Positions 32,820 through 44,819 of a stretch of 64,000 bases of DNA are shown piece by piece. Both the position numbers and the translations under genes were made by a program. The first letter of the stretch is position 1; each line of letters begins with the position of its first letter. The stretch comes from Sphingopyxis sp. TUF1. GTDB lineage: Bacteria > Pseudomonadota > Alphaproteobacteria > Sphingomonadales > Sphingomonadaceae. The notes under the pieces were generated by a model. The model ran no database searches and was not told where the DNA came from. It worked only from the letters and a program-made list of their open reading frames with translations. The stretch is from NCBI RefSeq assembly GCF_036687315.1, contig NZ_CP144683.1, forward strand, positions 434,001-498,000, written 5' to 3'.

Positions 32820-33689
32820 ATGATCGAAACAATCGGAATATTGGCCTGGCTCGCGAGCGCAGTCGGCGCCCCCGCCCCGGCGATCGATCCGCTGACGCAA
32901 CCGATCGTCACGTCCCGAACGGCGGCATGGCTCGCCCCCGCGGAACCGACGAAAATCGCCGACAACACCTATCTCGTCGGCTTTGCGGGGCTTAGCGTCG
33001 CGCTGATCGATACCGGCGAAGGACTGGTGCTGGTCGACGGCGCGCTGCCGCAAGCCGCACCCGCGATCCTCGCCAATGTCCGCAAGCTCGGTTTCGACCC
33101 CAAAGACATCAAATTTATTCTGAGCACCGAACCGCATTTCGATCATGCCGGCGGCATCGCCGCACTTGCGCGCGACACCGGCGCGACGGTGGTCGCAAGC
33201 GAGCGCGGTGCCGAGGGGCTGCGCACCGGCCGCCACGCCGCCGACGACCCGCAGCTCGCCTATGGCGGCAGCTGGCCTGCGGTGGCGAACGTCCGCACGA
33301 TGCAGGACGGCGAAGTGCTGTGGCTGGGCAAGACCGCGATCACCGCGGTCGCGACGCCGGGGCACACGATGGGCAGCATGAGCTGGACCTGGCAGGCGTG
33401 CGAGGGCGGCAACTGCAAGGCGGTCGTCTTTGCATCGAGCCTCAATCCCGTGTCGGCCGACGATTATCGCTACACGGCGAGCGCAAGCGCGCCGATCGTC
33501 AAGGGATTCGAGCAAAGCTATCGCAGGATGGACGCACTCGCGTGCGACATATTAATCTCGGCGCATCCCGACAATGCGGGCGACGGGCGCTATAGCGCCA
33601 AACCCCGCGCCTGCCGTGCCTATGCGGATCGTTCGCGTCAAACGCTGGCAAGGCGGCTGGCCCGGGAGCGCGCCGAATCGCCGAAATAG
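32820..33689 (+). CDS. Subclass B3 metallo-beta-lactamase with Glu in place of the first zinc His
   Basis: A 289-residue metallo-beta-lactamase-fold protein with a short N-terminal signal-like segment. The zinc motif, normally HxHxDH, reads EPHFDH (residues 104-109), so the first ligand (standard position 116) is Glu104. H106, D108 and H109 remain, H182 lies in TPGHTMGS and H249 in SAHPDN; Ser206/207 match the B3 Ser221 position (ASSLNPVS). B3 enzymes with Glu116 have been described from sphingomonads (SIE-1). It should hydrolyse beta-lactams, probably in the periplasm. The ATG at 32820 has GGGAG nearby. Activity is inferred, not shown. Confidence 0.88.
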   Translation: MIETIGILAWLASAVGAPAPAIDPLTQPIVTSRTAAWLAPAEPTKIADNTYLVGFAGLSVALIDTGEGLVLVDGALPQAAPAILANVRKLGFDPKDIKFILSTEPHFDHAGGIAALARDTGATVVASERGAEGLRTGRHAADDPQLAYGGSWPAVANVRTMQDGEVLWLGKTAITAVATPGHTMGSMSWTWQACEGGNCKAVVFASSLNPVSADDYRYTASASAPIVKGFEQSYRRMDALACDILISAHPDNAGDGRYSAKPRACRAYADRSRQTLARRLARERAESPK

Positions 33690-33731
33690 CGGGCCAGGTT
33701 TTCCTTTCAGGAGCAGCGCCGCAAAGACGGC

Positions 33732-34904
33732 CTATTTGTCGACCACCAAGCAGGCCTGACCATCCTTGCGGAGCGACGTGCAGAAGCTCTCGGCCTCGCT
33801 CTTGTTAGCAAAACCACCGGCCTGCAGGCGGGTAAGCTTGCCGCTCTTGACCAGATGCCGCTGGCGCCCCGCGACAGCAGGGTTCTTCTTGGCGAGCGCG
33901 GCCCACAGGCCGCGAGCATTGGCTTCGACCCCGAAAGCACCGAGCTGCGCGCGCCAAGGGCTTGCGATTGCATTTTGGACGGCGGCCGGTGCGGGAACGG
34001 CCTTGCCCGGAACGGGCGTGGCGGACGTCGGCACTTTGTTTTCGGGCGGCGGCGTATAGGTCGTGCCCGGCTGCCGCGTCGCGGCTACTGCCGCAGCGGT
34101 CGCTTCGGCGGCAGCGGCTGCGGCCGCTGTAGCTACAGGCCAGGACGTCGTGGCAGGCTTGTCGGCTGCGAGGGCGGGCGTTGGTTTCGGCGCAGGAATG
34201 ACCGGCGGCGCCGAATAGCTGGTACCTGGCGCCGAAGCGGGCAGGCTCGCGGCCTTGATCGGCGAGGATCGCGCAGGTTCCGGTGCGGACGGTGCCCCCG
34301 CGCTGACCGCGGCCAGCCGCTCACGTTGTTCGCTGCGCTCCATGTCGGGGATCATTGCAAGACCACGCTGCCGCTGGTCGAGCGGGATCAGACTGTCGAG
34401 CTGGACAAGCCGCGCCGAGGCGACCGAAAGCCCGGCGTCACTCGCGCGCTTGGTCAGCGCATAGGCGCGCGACCAGTCGCGCTCTGCCAAGTCGCCGTTG
34501 AAATGCGCGGTGCCGAGGACATATTGCGCGCGCGGCTCGCCCCGCGCCGCCGACTTGACGATATGGGGCATCGCTTCTTCGCGCCGGTTCGCGGTGAACA
34601 GCACGAGGCCGAGATTATCCTCCGCCTGCAAATGCCCCTGCTTCGCGGCACGGCGATACCAAGCCTCGGCCTGCGCCAGATCGGCGGGGACGCCGCGGCC
34701 GAGCTTGTACGCCTGCCCCAAGTTGAACTGCGCATCGGCGTCGCCCGCAATCGCCAGCGGGCGCCATTCGGCCACGGCCGCCGGATAATTGCCCGCCTGC
34801 CACGCATCGACCCCCGCCTTGACGTCGGCGCGCGCGGGAACCGCAAATGTCGACAGCGCGAGCAGCGGCAAGGCAAGCAAGGCGGCGGAGCGGAATAAAC
34901 GCAT
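33732..34904 (-). CDS. Exported SEL1/TPR protein with C-terminal SPOR domain
   Basis: A 390-residue secreted protein. The signal peptide ends ARAD. SEL1-like repeats (GDADAQFNLGQAYKLGRGV, KQGHLQAEDNLGLVL, GEPRAQYVLGTAHFNGDL) span residues 40-150. A Pro/Ala-rich linker of about 100 residues precedes the SPOR domain, which starts at WRAQLGAFGVEANARG and should bind denuded septal glycan strands. Its gene diverges from the ParA-led run, whose last gene encodes another SPOR protein. The start at 34904 is preceded by GGAGAATAAG. Confidence 0.85.
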   Translation of the reverse strand: MRLFRSAALLALPLLALSTFAVPARADVKAGVDAWQAGNYPAAVAEWRPLAIAGDADAQFNLGQAYKLGRGVPADLAQAEAWYRRAAKQGHLQAEDNLGLVLFTANRREEAMPHIVKSAARGEPRAQYVLGTAHFNGDLAERDWSRAYALTKRASDAGLSVASARLVQLDSLIPLDQRQRGLAMIPDMERSEQRERLAAVSAGAPSAPEPARSSPIKAASLPASAPGTSYSAPPVIPAPKPTPALAADKPATTSWPVATAAAAAAAEATAAAVAATRQPGTTYTPPPENKVPTSATPVPGKAVPAPAAVQNAIASPWRAQLGAFGVEANARGLWAALAKKNPAVAGRQRHLVKSGKLTRLQAGGFANKSEAESFCTSLRKDGQACLVVDK

Positions 34905-35162
34905 CTTATTCTCCAATGACTTGCGTCGCATTCGGGCGACCTAAGTCCACGAGCATCGTCATAGCGCAAAATGGCTAACACGGCGTTAGCGGTAAATGGC
35001 AGCGCGACGAAGTCGGACCATATTGGGATAAGTCCAGCTTAGAGCCTTCTTTACCACGATTGCGAACCCCTCGTTCACCCTCTTTTTGTCATCGTTAACT
35101 CAATTTTAGCGCCCCGCATGGCATCCCTTCGCCGATTATTGGATTTCCGAGGGGGTAACGCA

Positions 35163-35885
35163 GTGCGCGTATTGGCATTGGCTTCACAGAAGGGCGGGTC
35201 GGGCAAGACGACGCTTTCGGGACACCTCGCGGTGCAGGCGCAGCTTGCCGGCGCCGGTCCCGTCGTGCTCATCGACATCGATCCGCAGGGTTCGCTCGCC
35301 GACTGGTGGAACGAACGCGAAACCGACCTTCCCGCCTTTGCGCAGACCACCGTCGCGCGGCTCGCTTCCGATCTTGAAATCCTGCGCCAGCAGGGTTTCA
35401 AGCTCGCGGTCATCGACACCCCGCCCGCGATCACCATGGCAATCCAGAGCGTCATCTCGGTAGCAGAACTGATCGTCGTGCCGACGCGCCCCAGCCCGCA
35501 CGACCTGCGCGCCGTCGGCGCCACCGTCGATCTTTGCGAACGCGCGGGCAAACCGCTGGTGTTCGTCGTCAACGCCGCGACGCCTAAGGCCAAGATCACC
35601 AGCGAAGCCGCGGTTGCACTGTCGCAGCACGGCACCGTCGCCCCCGTCACGCTGCACCACCGCACCGACTATGCCGCGTCGATGATCGACGGCCGCACGG
35701 TGATGGAGGTCGATCCCAACGGCCGCTCGGCCGACGAGATCCGCCAGTTGTGGACCTATATGAACGATCGCCTCGAAAAGAATTTCCGCCGGACTGTCTT
35801 CGCAGCGCCATTGCCGACGCAGGGCAATTATGGCGCGGTCCGCCCGATGGGTGGTGGCTTCGGCCGCCGCGTCGCTGGTCAGTGA
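35163..35885 (+). CDS. ParA/MinD-family ATPase (orphan)
   Basis: A 240-residue ParA-like ATPase. The deviant Walker A motif is QKGGSGKTTL, Walker A' follows in LIDIDPQGSLADWW and Walker B in LAVIDTPPAI; the C-terminal helices lack any DNA-binding domain. It should act in positioning of a cargo through ATP-driven dimerisation. It is not next to parB, gidB or trmE, so it is not the chromosome segregation ParA. I prefer the GTG at 35163, which directly precedes the core RVLALASQ and has GAGGGGG upstream; an ATG at 35118 in frame is the alternative. Confidence 0.85.
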   Translation: MRVLALASQKGGSGKTTLSGHLAVQAQLAGAGPVVLIDIDPQGSLADWWNERETDLPAFAQTTVARLASDLEILRQQGFKLAVIDTPPAITMAIQSVISVAELIVVPTRPSPHDLRAVGATVDLCERAGKPLVFVVNAATPKAKITSEAAVALSQHGTVAPVTLHHRTDYAASMIDGRTVMEVDPNGRSADEIRQLWTYMNDRLEKNFRRTVFAAPLPTQGNYGAVRPMGGGFGRRVAGQ

Positions 35886-35902
35886 CGGAAGGAACGGGAA
35901 CC

Positions 35903-36565
35903 ATGGGCGAACCGAAACCCCTCGCATCGCTGAGCGCCGGCCTCCTGGCTCGCAAGGGCGGCGCGCGTCCCGCGATGCGCCGCCAGCCGCTCGGCAGCGG
36001 CCCCGCGCCGATGAACAGCATGGGTTATGATGACCTTGGCTGGAACGACATGGGCTATGACGTCGATCCCGACCAGTCGGGCGAACCCGCGCGGATGCTC
36101 GACCTGAAGCCGCTGCTGACCGGTTCGGTGCTTGCGCACAATGTCGAAGCCGAACATGCGGTCGACGCGAGCGAAGGCCACGAACTCATCGCCGGATCGC
36201 TCGATGTCGATCATGGCGCAGAGCCCCTTGCGGACCACCAACCGGAGGTGCCCGAAGTCGTGCGTCAGCAGGAATCGCTAATCGAACGCGTCGCCGCGGT
36301 GGCGCGCAAGGTCGAGGCGCGTCCCGAACCGGCGCCGAAGAAGGAAAAGGCCCCGCGTGCGCTGCGTGCTCGCGAGAAGGCGGCCTTTACCCTGCGCCTC
36401 GATGCCGAGCGCCACCTTCGCCTGCGCCTCGCCAGTGCCGTCACGAACCGGTCGTCGCAGGTTATCCTGACCGACCTGCTCGACGAATATCTCGCCTCGC
36501 TGCCCGAAATCGACGCGATGGCGAGCCGCCTGCCCGCGGCACGCCCGGTGCGCGGCCAGCGCTGA
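35903..36565 (+). CDS. ParA-linked protein with C-terminal ribbon-helix-helix-like region
   Basis: A 220-residue protein of unknown function. The first 100 residues are low in complexity and Met/Asp-rich (MNSMGYDDLGWNDMGYDVDP). A charged coiled-coil-like stretch runs from VVRQQESLIERVAAVARKVEA to KKEKAPRALRAREK. The C-terminal 50 residues, AAFTLRLDAERHLRLRLASA onwards, read like a ribbon-helix-helix domain, with a strand TLRLD followed by two helices. It starts 17 bases after the ParA stop and probably is its partner or cargo adaptor. I recognise no named family. Confidence 0.75.
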   Translation: MGEPKPLASLSAGLLARKGGARPAMRRQPLGSGPAPMNSMGYDDLGWNDMGYDVDPDQSGEPARMLDLKPLLTGSVLAHNVEAEHAVDASEGHELIAGSLDVDHGAEPLADHQPEVPEVVRQQESLIERVAAVARKVEARPEPAPKKEKAPRALRAREKAAFTLRLDAERHLRLRLASAVTNRSSQVILTDLLDEYLASLPEIDAMASRLPAARPVRGQR

Positions 36566-36587
36566 CGATCTGAAGGGGATCCCGACC

Positions 36588-37991
36588 ATGAACCGCAAGA
36601 TGCTGATGAACCTCGCTGTTTCGGGCTTCGTGCTCGGCGTGGCGACAGGGTGCAGCGGCATGGGCGCGATGGCCGATGCGCCGTCGCGTGCCGCCGGTAC
36701 GCCCGCGGTTGCCGCCAAATCGGCCGACAAGGCGCGCGTCGCACTCGAATCCGGCAAGGCCGGCAAGGCTGTCGGCCTTGCCGAAGCAGCGGTCGCGGGA
36801 AGCCCGCGCGACGCAGGCTATCGCACCCTGCTGGGTCAGGCCTATCTGGGCGACGGCCGCTTCGCTTCAGCTGCTACTGCGCTGACCGAAGCGATGGAAC
36901 TCGGCGCGCGGGACAGCAACACGATCCTCTCGCTCGCGCTCGCCGAAATTGCACAGGACCGCAACGGCGAAGCCGTCGCGCTGCTCACCCGCCACCGCGA
37001 CGCTGTGCCGGCGTCCGACCTCGGCCTCGCCCTTGCGCTCGCCGGTGATAGCGAAGGCTCGCTCTATGTGCTCGGCGAAGCCGCGCGCGCCGAAGGCGCT
37101 GACGCGCGGACGCGCCAGAACCTGGCTCTTGCGCTAGCCCTTTCGGGCCGCTGGGCCCAGGCGCGCATCGTCGCGTCGCAGGATCTCTCGCTCGCCAAGC
37201 TCGAAGGGCGGATGGCTGAATGGTCGAAGCTTGCCGAGCAGCCAAACGCGCAAGTGCGCGTCGCCAGCCTGATCGGCACCAGCGCGCAGCCCGACGCCGG
37301 GATGCCCGTGCGCCTTGCACTCAGCAATTTCGCCGATACCCAAATGGCCGTTGCCGAACCCGCGAGCGAAACGCCGGTCCAGCTCGCCAGTGCAGATCCG
37401 GCGCCGGTCGCTGATTATGCACCGCCGCCGCCCGCACTTGCCGGCGCCGGAAGCACGATTCGCAGCGTCGAACTGCCGATGCCCGAACGCACCGCCGATG
37501 GCGTCGTGCCGGTCACCGAACTGCCGCAGCCTGCGGCCGCCGCCGAAATCATCCTCGCTGATGCCAATTCGTATCGCCGCGCGCCGCGCACCGCGGGTGA
37601 AGGCCATATCCGCCCCGCACAGCAACAGGCGCTCGAACTCGCGACCGTCATGGTGCCCAAAGCGATGGGTTTCGACGCCAAAAAGCCCAACGGCTGGGCC
37701 GTGCAACTCGGCGCCTATGACAGCCTGGCCATTGCCAAGGAAAAATGGGGCACGCTCAAGAAGCGTAATGGCGTTCTCGGTCGTTTCCCTGCGTCCAGCC
37801 ATGCCGCCGCCGTCAACGGCCGCACCTTCTACCGCCTGACAGTCAACGGCCTCGCCTCGCGCGCCGATGCCTCCAGCCTTTGCAATCAGCTCAAGGCACA
37901 GGGCCAGACCTGTTTCATCCGCGCAATGGGCGGCAGCGAAAACATCCAGTGGGCCGCCAATGCCAGCCCGATGCGGCTCGCCTCGCGCTAA
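36588..37991 (+). CDS. TPR lipoprotein with C-terminal SPOR domain
   Basis: A 467-residue predicted lipoprotein. The signal ends in the lipobox VATGC. Three to four TPR repeats cover residues 45-180 (RDAGYRTLLGQAYLGDGRF, DSNTILSLALAEIAQDRNGE). A Pro-rich linker leads to a SPOR domain near residues 365-450 (NGWAVQLGAYDSLAIAKEKW). It should be anchored in the outer or inner membrane and reach septal peptidoglycan. It is third in the ParA run, 22 bases after the second gene, so it may be the cargo that ParA places. Confidence 0.87.
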   Translation: MNRKMLMNLAVSGFVLGVATGCSGMGAMADAPSRAAGTPAVAAKSADKARVALESGKAGKAVGLAEAAVAGSPRDAGYRTLLGQAYLGDGRFASAATALTEAMELGARDSNTILSLALAEIAQDRNGEAVALLTRHRDAVPASDLGLALALAGDSEGSLYVLGEAARAEGADARTRQNLALALALSGRWAQARIVASQDLSLAKLEGRMAEWSKLAEQPNAQVRVASLIGTSAQPDAGMPVRLALSNFADTQMAVAEPASETPVQLASADPAPVADYAPPPPALAGAGSTIRSVELPMPERTADGVVPVTELPQPAAAAEIILADANSYRRAPRTAGEGHIRPAQQQALELATVMVPKAMGFDAKKPNGWAVQLGAYDSLAIAKEKWGTLKKRNGVLGRFPASSHAAAVNGRTFYRLTVNGLASRADASSLCNQLKAQGQTCFIRAMGGSENIQWAANASPMRLASR

Positions 37992-38014
37992 AATCGGTTT
38001 CCCGGCTAAGGGGG

Positions 38015-38044
38015 GAGGGGCGTGGCCGCGAGGCCGCGCCTCTC
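38015..38044 (+). terminator. Strong hairpin between convergent genes, likely terminator
   Basis: A 13-pair stem (GAGGGGCGTGGCC with GGCCGCGCCTCTC, two G-T pairs) closes on a GCGA tetraloop and is followed by TGTTGTTC. It lies between the SPOR lipoprotein gene and the convergent folE, so it could act for both strands. The T run is weak. Confidence 0.5.
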
Positions 38045-38066
38045 TGTTGTTCGGGCCAGCGAAGGA

Positions 38067-38669
38067 TCAATAGCCCATCAGGCCCAGCACTTCCTTGCGG
38101 CTGCGCTGATCCTCGAGGAAACAGCCGAGCAGGCGGCTCGTCACCATGCCGACGCCAGGGGTACGGACGCCGCGGCCGGTCATGCAGCCATGCTGCGCAT
38201 CGATCACGACCGCGACGCCGTGCGGCTGCAAATTGTCCCAAATGCACTGCGCGACCTCGGCGGTCAGCCGCTCCTGCACCTGCAGCCGCCGCGCATAGCC
38301 GTTGAGTACGCGCGCGAGCTTGGAAATGCCGACGACGCGATCCTTGGGCAGATAGGCGATCGACGCCTTCCCCGTGATCGGTGCCATATGATGTTCACAA
38401 TGCGACTGGAACGGAATGTCGCGCAGCAGCACGACCTCGTCATAGCCGCCGACCTCTTCGAAGGTGCGCGACAGGTGGACCGAGGGATCCTCGCCATAGC
38501 CCGAGCAATATTCCCTCCACGCGCGCGCAACGCGGCGCGGCGTGTCGCGCAGCCCTTCGCGCGCAGGATCGTCGCCGGCCCATTCGATCAGCGTGCGAAC
38601 CGCGTCCGCAACATGCTGCGGAACGACCACCTTGCCGTCTGGCCCCAACTCCTGTCCCAAATTGCTCAT
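38067..38669 (-). CDS. folE: GTP cyclohydrolase I
   Basis: A 200-residue type I GTP cyclohydrolase that converts GTP to dihydroneopterin triphosphate for folate synthesis. The zinc site is [32 protein letters not shown] and a late [12 protein letters not shown] with the second Cys ligand are intact. The start at 38669 is the last ATG before the conserved [22 protein letters not shown] region, with a GGGG-type site before it. It is convergent with the ParA run and has a long upstream gap toward the first TonB-dependent receptor. Confidence 0.95.
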   Translation of the reverse strand: MSNLGQELGPDGKVVVPQHVADAVRTLIEWAGDDPAREGLRDTPRRVARAWREYCSGYGEDPSVHLSRTFEEVGGYDEVVLLRDIPFQSHCEHHMAPITGKASIAYLPKDRVVGISKLARVLNGYARRLQVQERLTAEVAQCIWDNLQPHGVAVVIDAQHGCMTGRGVRTPGVGMVTSRLLGCFLEDQRSRKEVLGLMGY

Positions 38670-39104
38670 TGCCCCGCTTTCACTGTTGCCATCATGTCGC
38701 ACATTTCGGCGCGACCGGGCCGATAAGCAAGGCCTGCGCGCCAAGATTTTATGGCCCGCGGGCAAGTTGACGTTGCGGAATCTTAGCTTTTTATGGATTT
38801 CAACAGGCGCAGTTTCGCGTCCTTTTTTGGGCCAAACAAGCCACTTGACGCTTTCGTCAAGTGAGCGCACCCTTAGGCAATACAGAACTCGCTCAAGCGG
38901 GTCGTATTCCGGAGAGGCCGTGCGTTTTCCCCGACGCCGGCGGGAGAGGACGATGACCAGCACAGCTGGCAGGTGGGAATTTCAAGGGCACATGGCCACA
39001 TTGGCCGGGTGCCCTTTGCCATGTCTGGTCGTTTCCCCTCCCCTTACCACAATTTGATGTTGGGCGGCCCCGCACCTCGCGGGGTTGAAAAAGGGAGGCT
39101 GTAA
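38670..39104. other. Divergent gap between folE and a TonB-dependent receptor, with three hairpins
   Basis: No gene is seen. Three perfect inverted repeats stand out: 38842-38863 (CACTTGACG-CTTT-CGTCAAGTG), 38984-39016 (AAGGGCAC...GTGCCCTT with an inner GGCC pair), and 39068-39084 (CCCCGC-ACCTC-GCGGGG). The last ends 9 bases before the GGGAGG ribosome-binding site of the receptor gene, so it could affect its translation. Promoters for both genes must lie here. Confidence 0.6.
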
Positions 39105-42089
<2,985 letters not shown>

Positions 42090-42111
42090 CGTCATCTGCA
42101 GTCAAGCAGGA

Positions 42112-42149
42112 AACCCCGGCCTCTCAATCGAGCGGCCGGGGTTATTTTT
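42112..42149 (+). terminator. Rho-independent terminator after first TonB-dependent receptor
   Basis: The stem AACCCCGGCC pairs with GGCCGGGGTT around a 12-base loop, followed by ATTTTTC. It lies 22 bases after the receptor stop. Confidence 0.92.
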
Positions 42150-42159
42150 CAGTGCCGGT

Positions 42160-42198
42160 AAAAGAAAAGGGCCGGGCCATCACACGATGGCCCGGCCC
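42160..42198 (-). terminator. Rho-independent terminator for the second TonB-dependent receptor
   Basis: The stem GGGCCGGGCCAT pairs with ATGGCCCGGCCC around CACACG, and on the minus strand the stem is followed by TTTTCTTTT. It lies 32 bases after the stop of the minus-strand receptor. Confidence 0.9.
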
Positions 42199-42230
42199 GT
42201 TCTTTGATCCCGAAGGATCAGCACGTCACA

Positions 42231-44819
42231 TCAGAACTTCGCGCGCAGCTTCACTCCATAGAGACGCGGCGGGGCCGGATAGACGGCGAAGCTCGCGCTC
42301 TGTTCGGGGATCGGGAAGGACGTGATGTTGTAATATTTATTGAATAGGTTCTCGACATAGAATTCGACCGCATAATTCTGGTCGGGTCCGAAATTCAGCC
42401 CCGCCCGCGCGTTGACGATCGAATAGCCGTCGTTGGTCGTGAACGGCACCGCGATCGGATCGTTGATCGTGTTCGCGTCGCTGTTCATGCGCCAGTCGAC
42501 ATGCACCAGCCCGCCGACATTGCTGCTGATCTGCGGCGTCCAGGTGACGGCCCCCGTGACGACATGCTTGGGCGAGTTGGTGAGCGGCAGGCCATTGTCG
42601 GTGCCGGCCGCGACGTCCTTCACCTCGGTATCGACATAGGAATAGCCGAGCATAATGTTGAGGTTCGGCGCCGGACGGATGACCGATTCCAGCTCGACAC
42701 CCTGCGCCACGACCTTGTCGAAATTCTGGACGACGAAGTTGTTCCCCTCGAACGCCAGGTTCTGATAGCCCTTCAGCTCGGTGTAAAAGACGTTGGCGTT
42801 GAACTGAAACGCGTTGCTGAAATCGGTTTTCACGCCGAATTCAAACGAATCGACATCCTCGTTCCCGAATTCGAGATCCGATGCCTGCGCGCCGTTGCCG
42901 CCGAGGAACGCGGTGTCGAAGGAACCGCGATCGAGGTTGTAGCCGCCCGACTTGTAGCCGCGGTCATAGCCGCCATAGATCATTACGCGCTCGTCGAGCT
43001 TGATCGAAAGCTTCGCGGTACCCGTCAGCTTGCTCTCGCTGCGCTTATCGCGATAGATGCCGTTGAATTCCGGGTTGACCACCGGGTTGCAGACGAGGTT
43101 GAAGATCGCGCTGCCAAGACCCGACGGCAGCCCCTGCAGCGCCTGGCGATAGAGCGCGTAACGGGGGCCCTGCAACGTCGCGCAGCCCGGCAAGTTCGAC
43201 TGCAGGTCAGCATTCAGCTTCTTCGATTCATGATTGTAGCGCAGACCAAGGGTCAGCGAGATATTGTCGTTGAAGTCGATGATATTATGCGTGAACAAAG
43301 CAAAGGCTTCGGTATCGACGCGATAGCTGTCGGCGATCTGGCCCTGGCCCGCCTGCGGCGCGGGAAGCGGCGTCAGGAAGGTGTCGAGCACGCCCGCCTG
43401 CGCGGCCGCGGCTGCCAGCTGCGGGTTCGATGCCAGCAGCACCTGACCGACCAGCGGCGCGTTCGGGATCGACTGGAAAATCTGGAAACCGGTCGGTCCG
43501 GGCACCGATGCGTCGGTCAGCGCATTGATAAACGCGTCGACATATTGCGCGCCCTGCGTCCCGAAGCGGGTACGCTCGGTGTATTTCAGCTTTTCGTTGA
43601 GATAGAAGCCGCCGATCAGCCAGTCGACATGATCGTCGAACGCCGTGCCCTTCAGGCGAATTTCCTGCGTGAAATCGCGCATCCCGATCGGCATGTTTTC
43701 GCGATAGGCGCGGTCGATGCCGGAGAAGTCGACATCCATGCCGCGGGTCGCTTTCCAGTCGCGCCACGCAGTGATCGACGTCAGCTCGACGCCGCCCAGA
43801 TCCCAGTCGAGCTGACCCGAAACGCCCCATTCGCGCATCTTTTCGGTGAGGTCACGGTCGGGCGAATAGGCGACTTCGCGATCCTTGGGATTAAAGGGCG
43901 TCACGATGCCCGTCAGGCCGTTGGCGGCGGCCAGCTGCTGAATGACTGCGCTCGCGGCAAAGGCCGGCGTGCCCGGCTGCGCAAAGCCCGAGTTGGTGTT
44001 GAGCGCACCGCAGCATTGCTCGTCGGTCTTCGCGTAATCGGCGATCAGGCGGAACGACACATCGTCCTTTTCGAACAGGGCCTGCCCGCGTACCGACCAG
44101 CGATCGAGATTGTTGAAACGGCGGTCGCTGTTGACGTCTTTGATATAGCCGTCGCGCTTGTGATAGCCGCCATCGAGCCGCACCGCGAGCGTTTCGGACA
44201 CCGGCCCCGTCACCCCGGCCTTCAGTTCGATCTCGTCCAGATTGCCATAGCTCGCCTCGGCATAGCCGCCGAGGTTGAAGCTGGGCTTTTGCGTGACGAT
44301 GTTTAGCGCGCCGGCGGAGGTGTTGCGGCCGAACAGCGTGCCCTGCGGCCCGCGCAGCACTTCGACGCGATCGATCGGCGGCAGGTCGGCCAGCGCAAGG
44401 CCGGCACGCGCGCGGAAAACGCCGTCGACAAAAACGCCGACCGACGGTTCGAAGCCGGGGTTGTCACCCGCGGTACCAATGCCGCGGATACGCAGGACGA
44501 CGCCCGTCGCCGTCGACTGGCCGGTCGTCGCCTGGAAGCTGGGCGCGATCTGGCGGAGCCCGCGAATATCGCTGATGCCGGCGTTTTCGAGCTGCTCGCC
44601 GCCGACCACATTGACCGCGATCGGAATATCTTGCGAACGCTGCGCGCGGCCGGTGGCGGTGACGATGATGTCGTTGCCATAATCGGTATCGTCGAACGTC
44701 TCCGCGCTTTCATCGGTGGCCGCCGGCGCAGCAGGTGCCGCGTCCTGGGCAAAAGCGATGGCGGGGCTGGTCGCGGCGCACAACATGGTGGCGCCCAACA
44801 AAATGTTGCGCAAAGTCAT
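42231..44819 (-). CDS. TonB-dependent receptor
   Basis: An 862-residue outer membrane receptor. The signal peptide ends FAQD, then TDYGNDIIVTATGRAQRSQD starts the TonB box/plug; PPIDRVEVLRGPQGTLFGRN closes the plug loop, and the barrel ends PRLYGVKLRAKF with a terminal Phe. It resembles sphingomonad receptors of the 'VTATGRAQRSQDIP' group. The substrate is unknown. ATG 44819 with GGAGAGAGAG before it is preferred over the longer frame. It is convergent with the other receptor and upstream of a MacAB-like operon, divided by 287 bases. Confidence 0.93.
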   Translation of the reverse strand: MTLRNILLGATMLCAATSPAIAFAQDAAPAAPAATDESAETFDDTDYGNDIIVTATGRAQRSQDIPIAVNVVGGEQLENAGISDIRGLRQIAPSFQATTGQSTATGVVLRIRGIGTAGDNPGFEPSVGVFVDGVFRARAGLALADLPPIDRVEVLRGPQGTLFGRNTSAGALNIVTQKPSFNLGGYAEASYGNLDEIELKAGVTGPVSETLAVRLDGGYHKRDGYIKDVNSDRRFNNLDRWSVRGQALFEKDDVSFRLIADYAKTDEQCCGALNTNSGFAQPGTPAFAASAVIQQLAAANGLTGIVTPFNPKDREVAYSPDRDLTEKMREWGVSGQLDWDLGGVELTSITAWRDWKATRGMDVDFSGIDRAYRENMPIGMRDFTQEIRLKGTAFDDHVDWLIGGFYLNEKLKYTERTRFGTQGAQYVDAFINALTDASVPGPTGFQIFQSIPNAPLVGQVLLASNPQLAAAAAQAGVLDTFLTPLPAPQAGQGQIADSYRVDTEAFALFTHNIIDFNDNISLTLGLRYNHESKKLNADLQSNLPGCATLQGPRYALYRQALQGLPSGLGSAIFNLVCNPVVNPEFNGIYRDKRSESKLTGTAKLSIKLDERVMIYGGYDRGYKSGGYNLDRGSFDTAFLGGNGAQASDLEFGNEDVDSFEFGVKTDFSNAFQFNANVFYTELKGYQNLAFEGNNFVVQNFDKVVAQGVELESVIRPAPNLNIMLGYSYVDTEVKDVAAGTDNGLPLTNSPKHVVTGAVTWTPQISSNVGGLVHVDWRMNSDANTINDPIAVPFTTNDGYSIVNARAGLNFGPDQNYAVEFYVENLFNKYYNITSFPIPEQSASFAVYPAPPRLYGVKLRAKF

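Noticed and set aside
38670..39104. Cobalamin or other known riboswitch before the TonB-dependent receptor
   Set aside because: Hairpins are present but I could not find the conserved B12-box-like bases or another known riboswitch pattern.
42501..44306. Plus-strand frame of 601 codons inside the second TonB-dependent receptor
   Set aside because: Shadow of a well-supported receptor gene; no motif.
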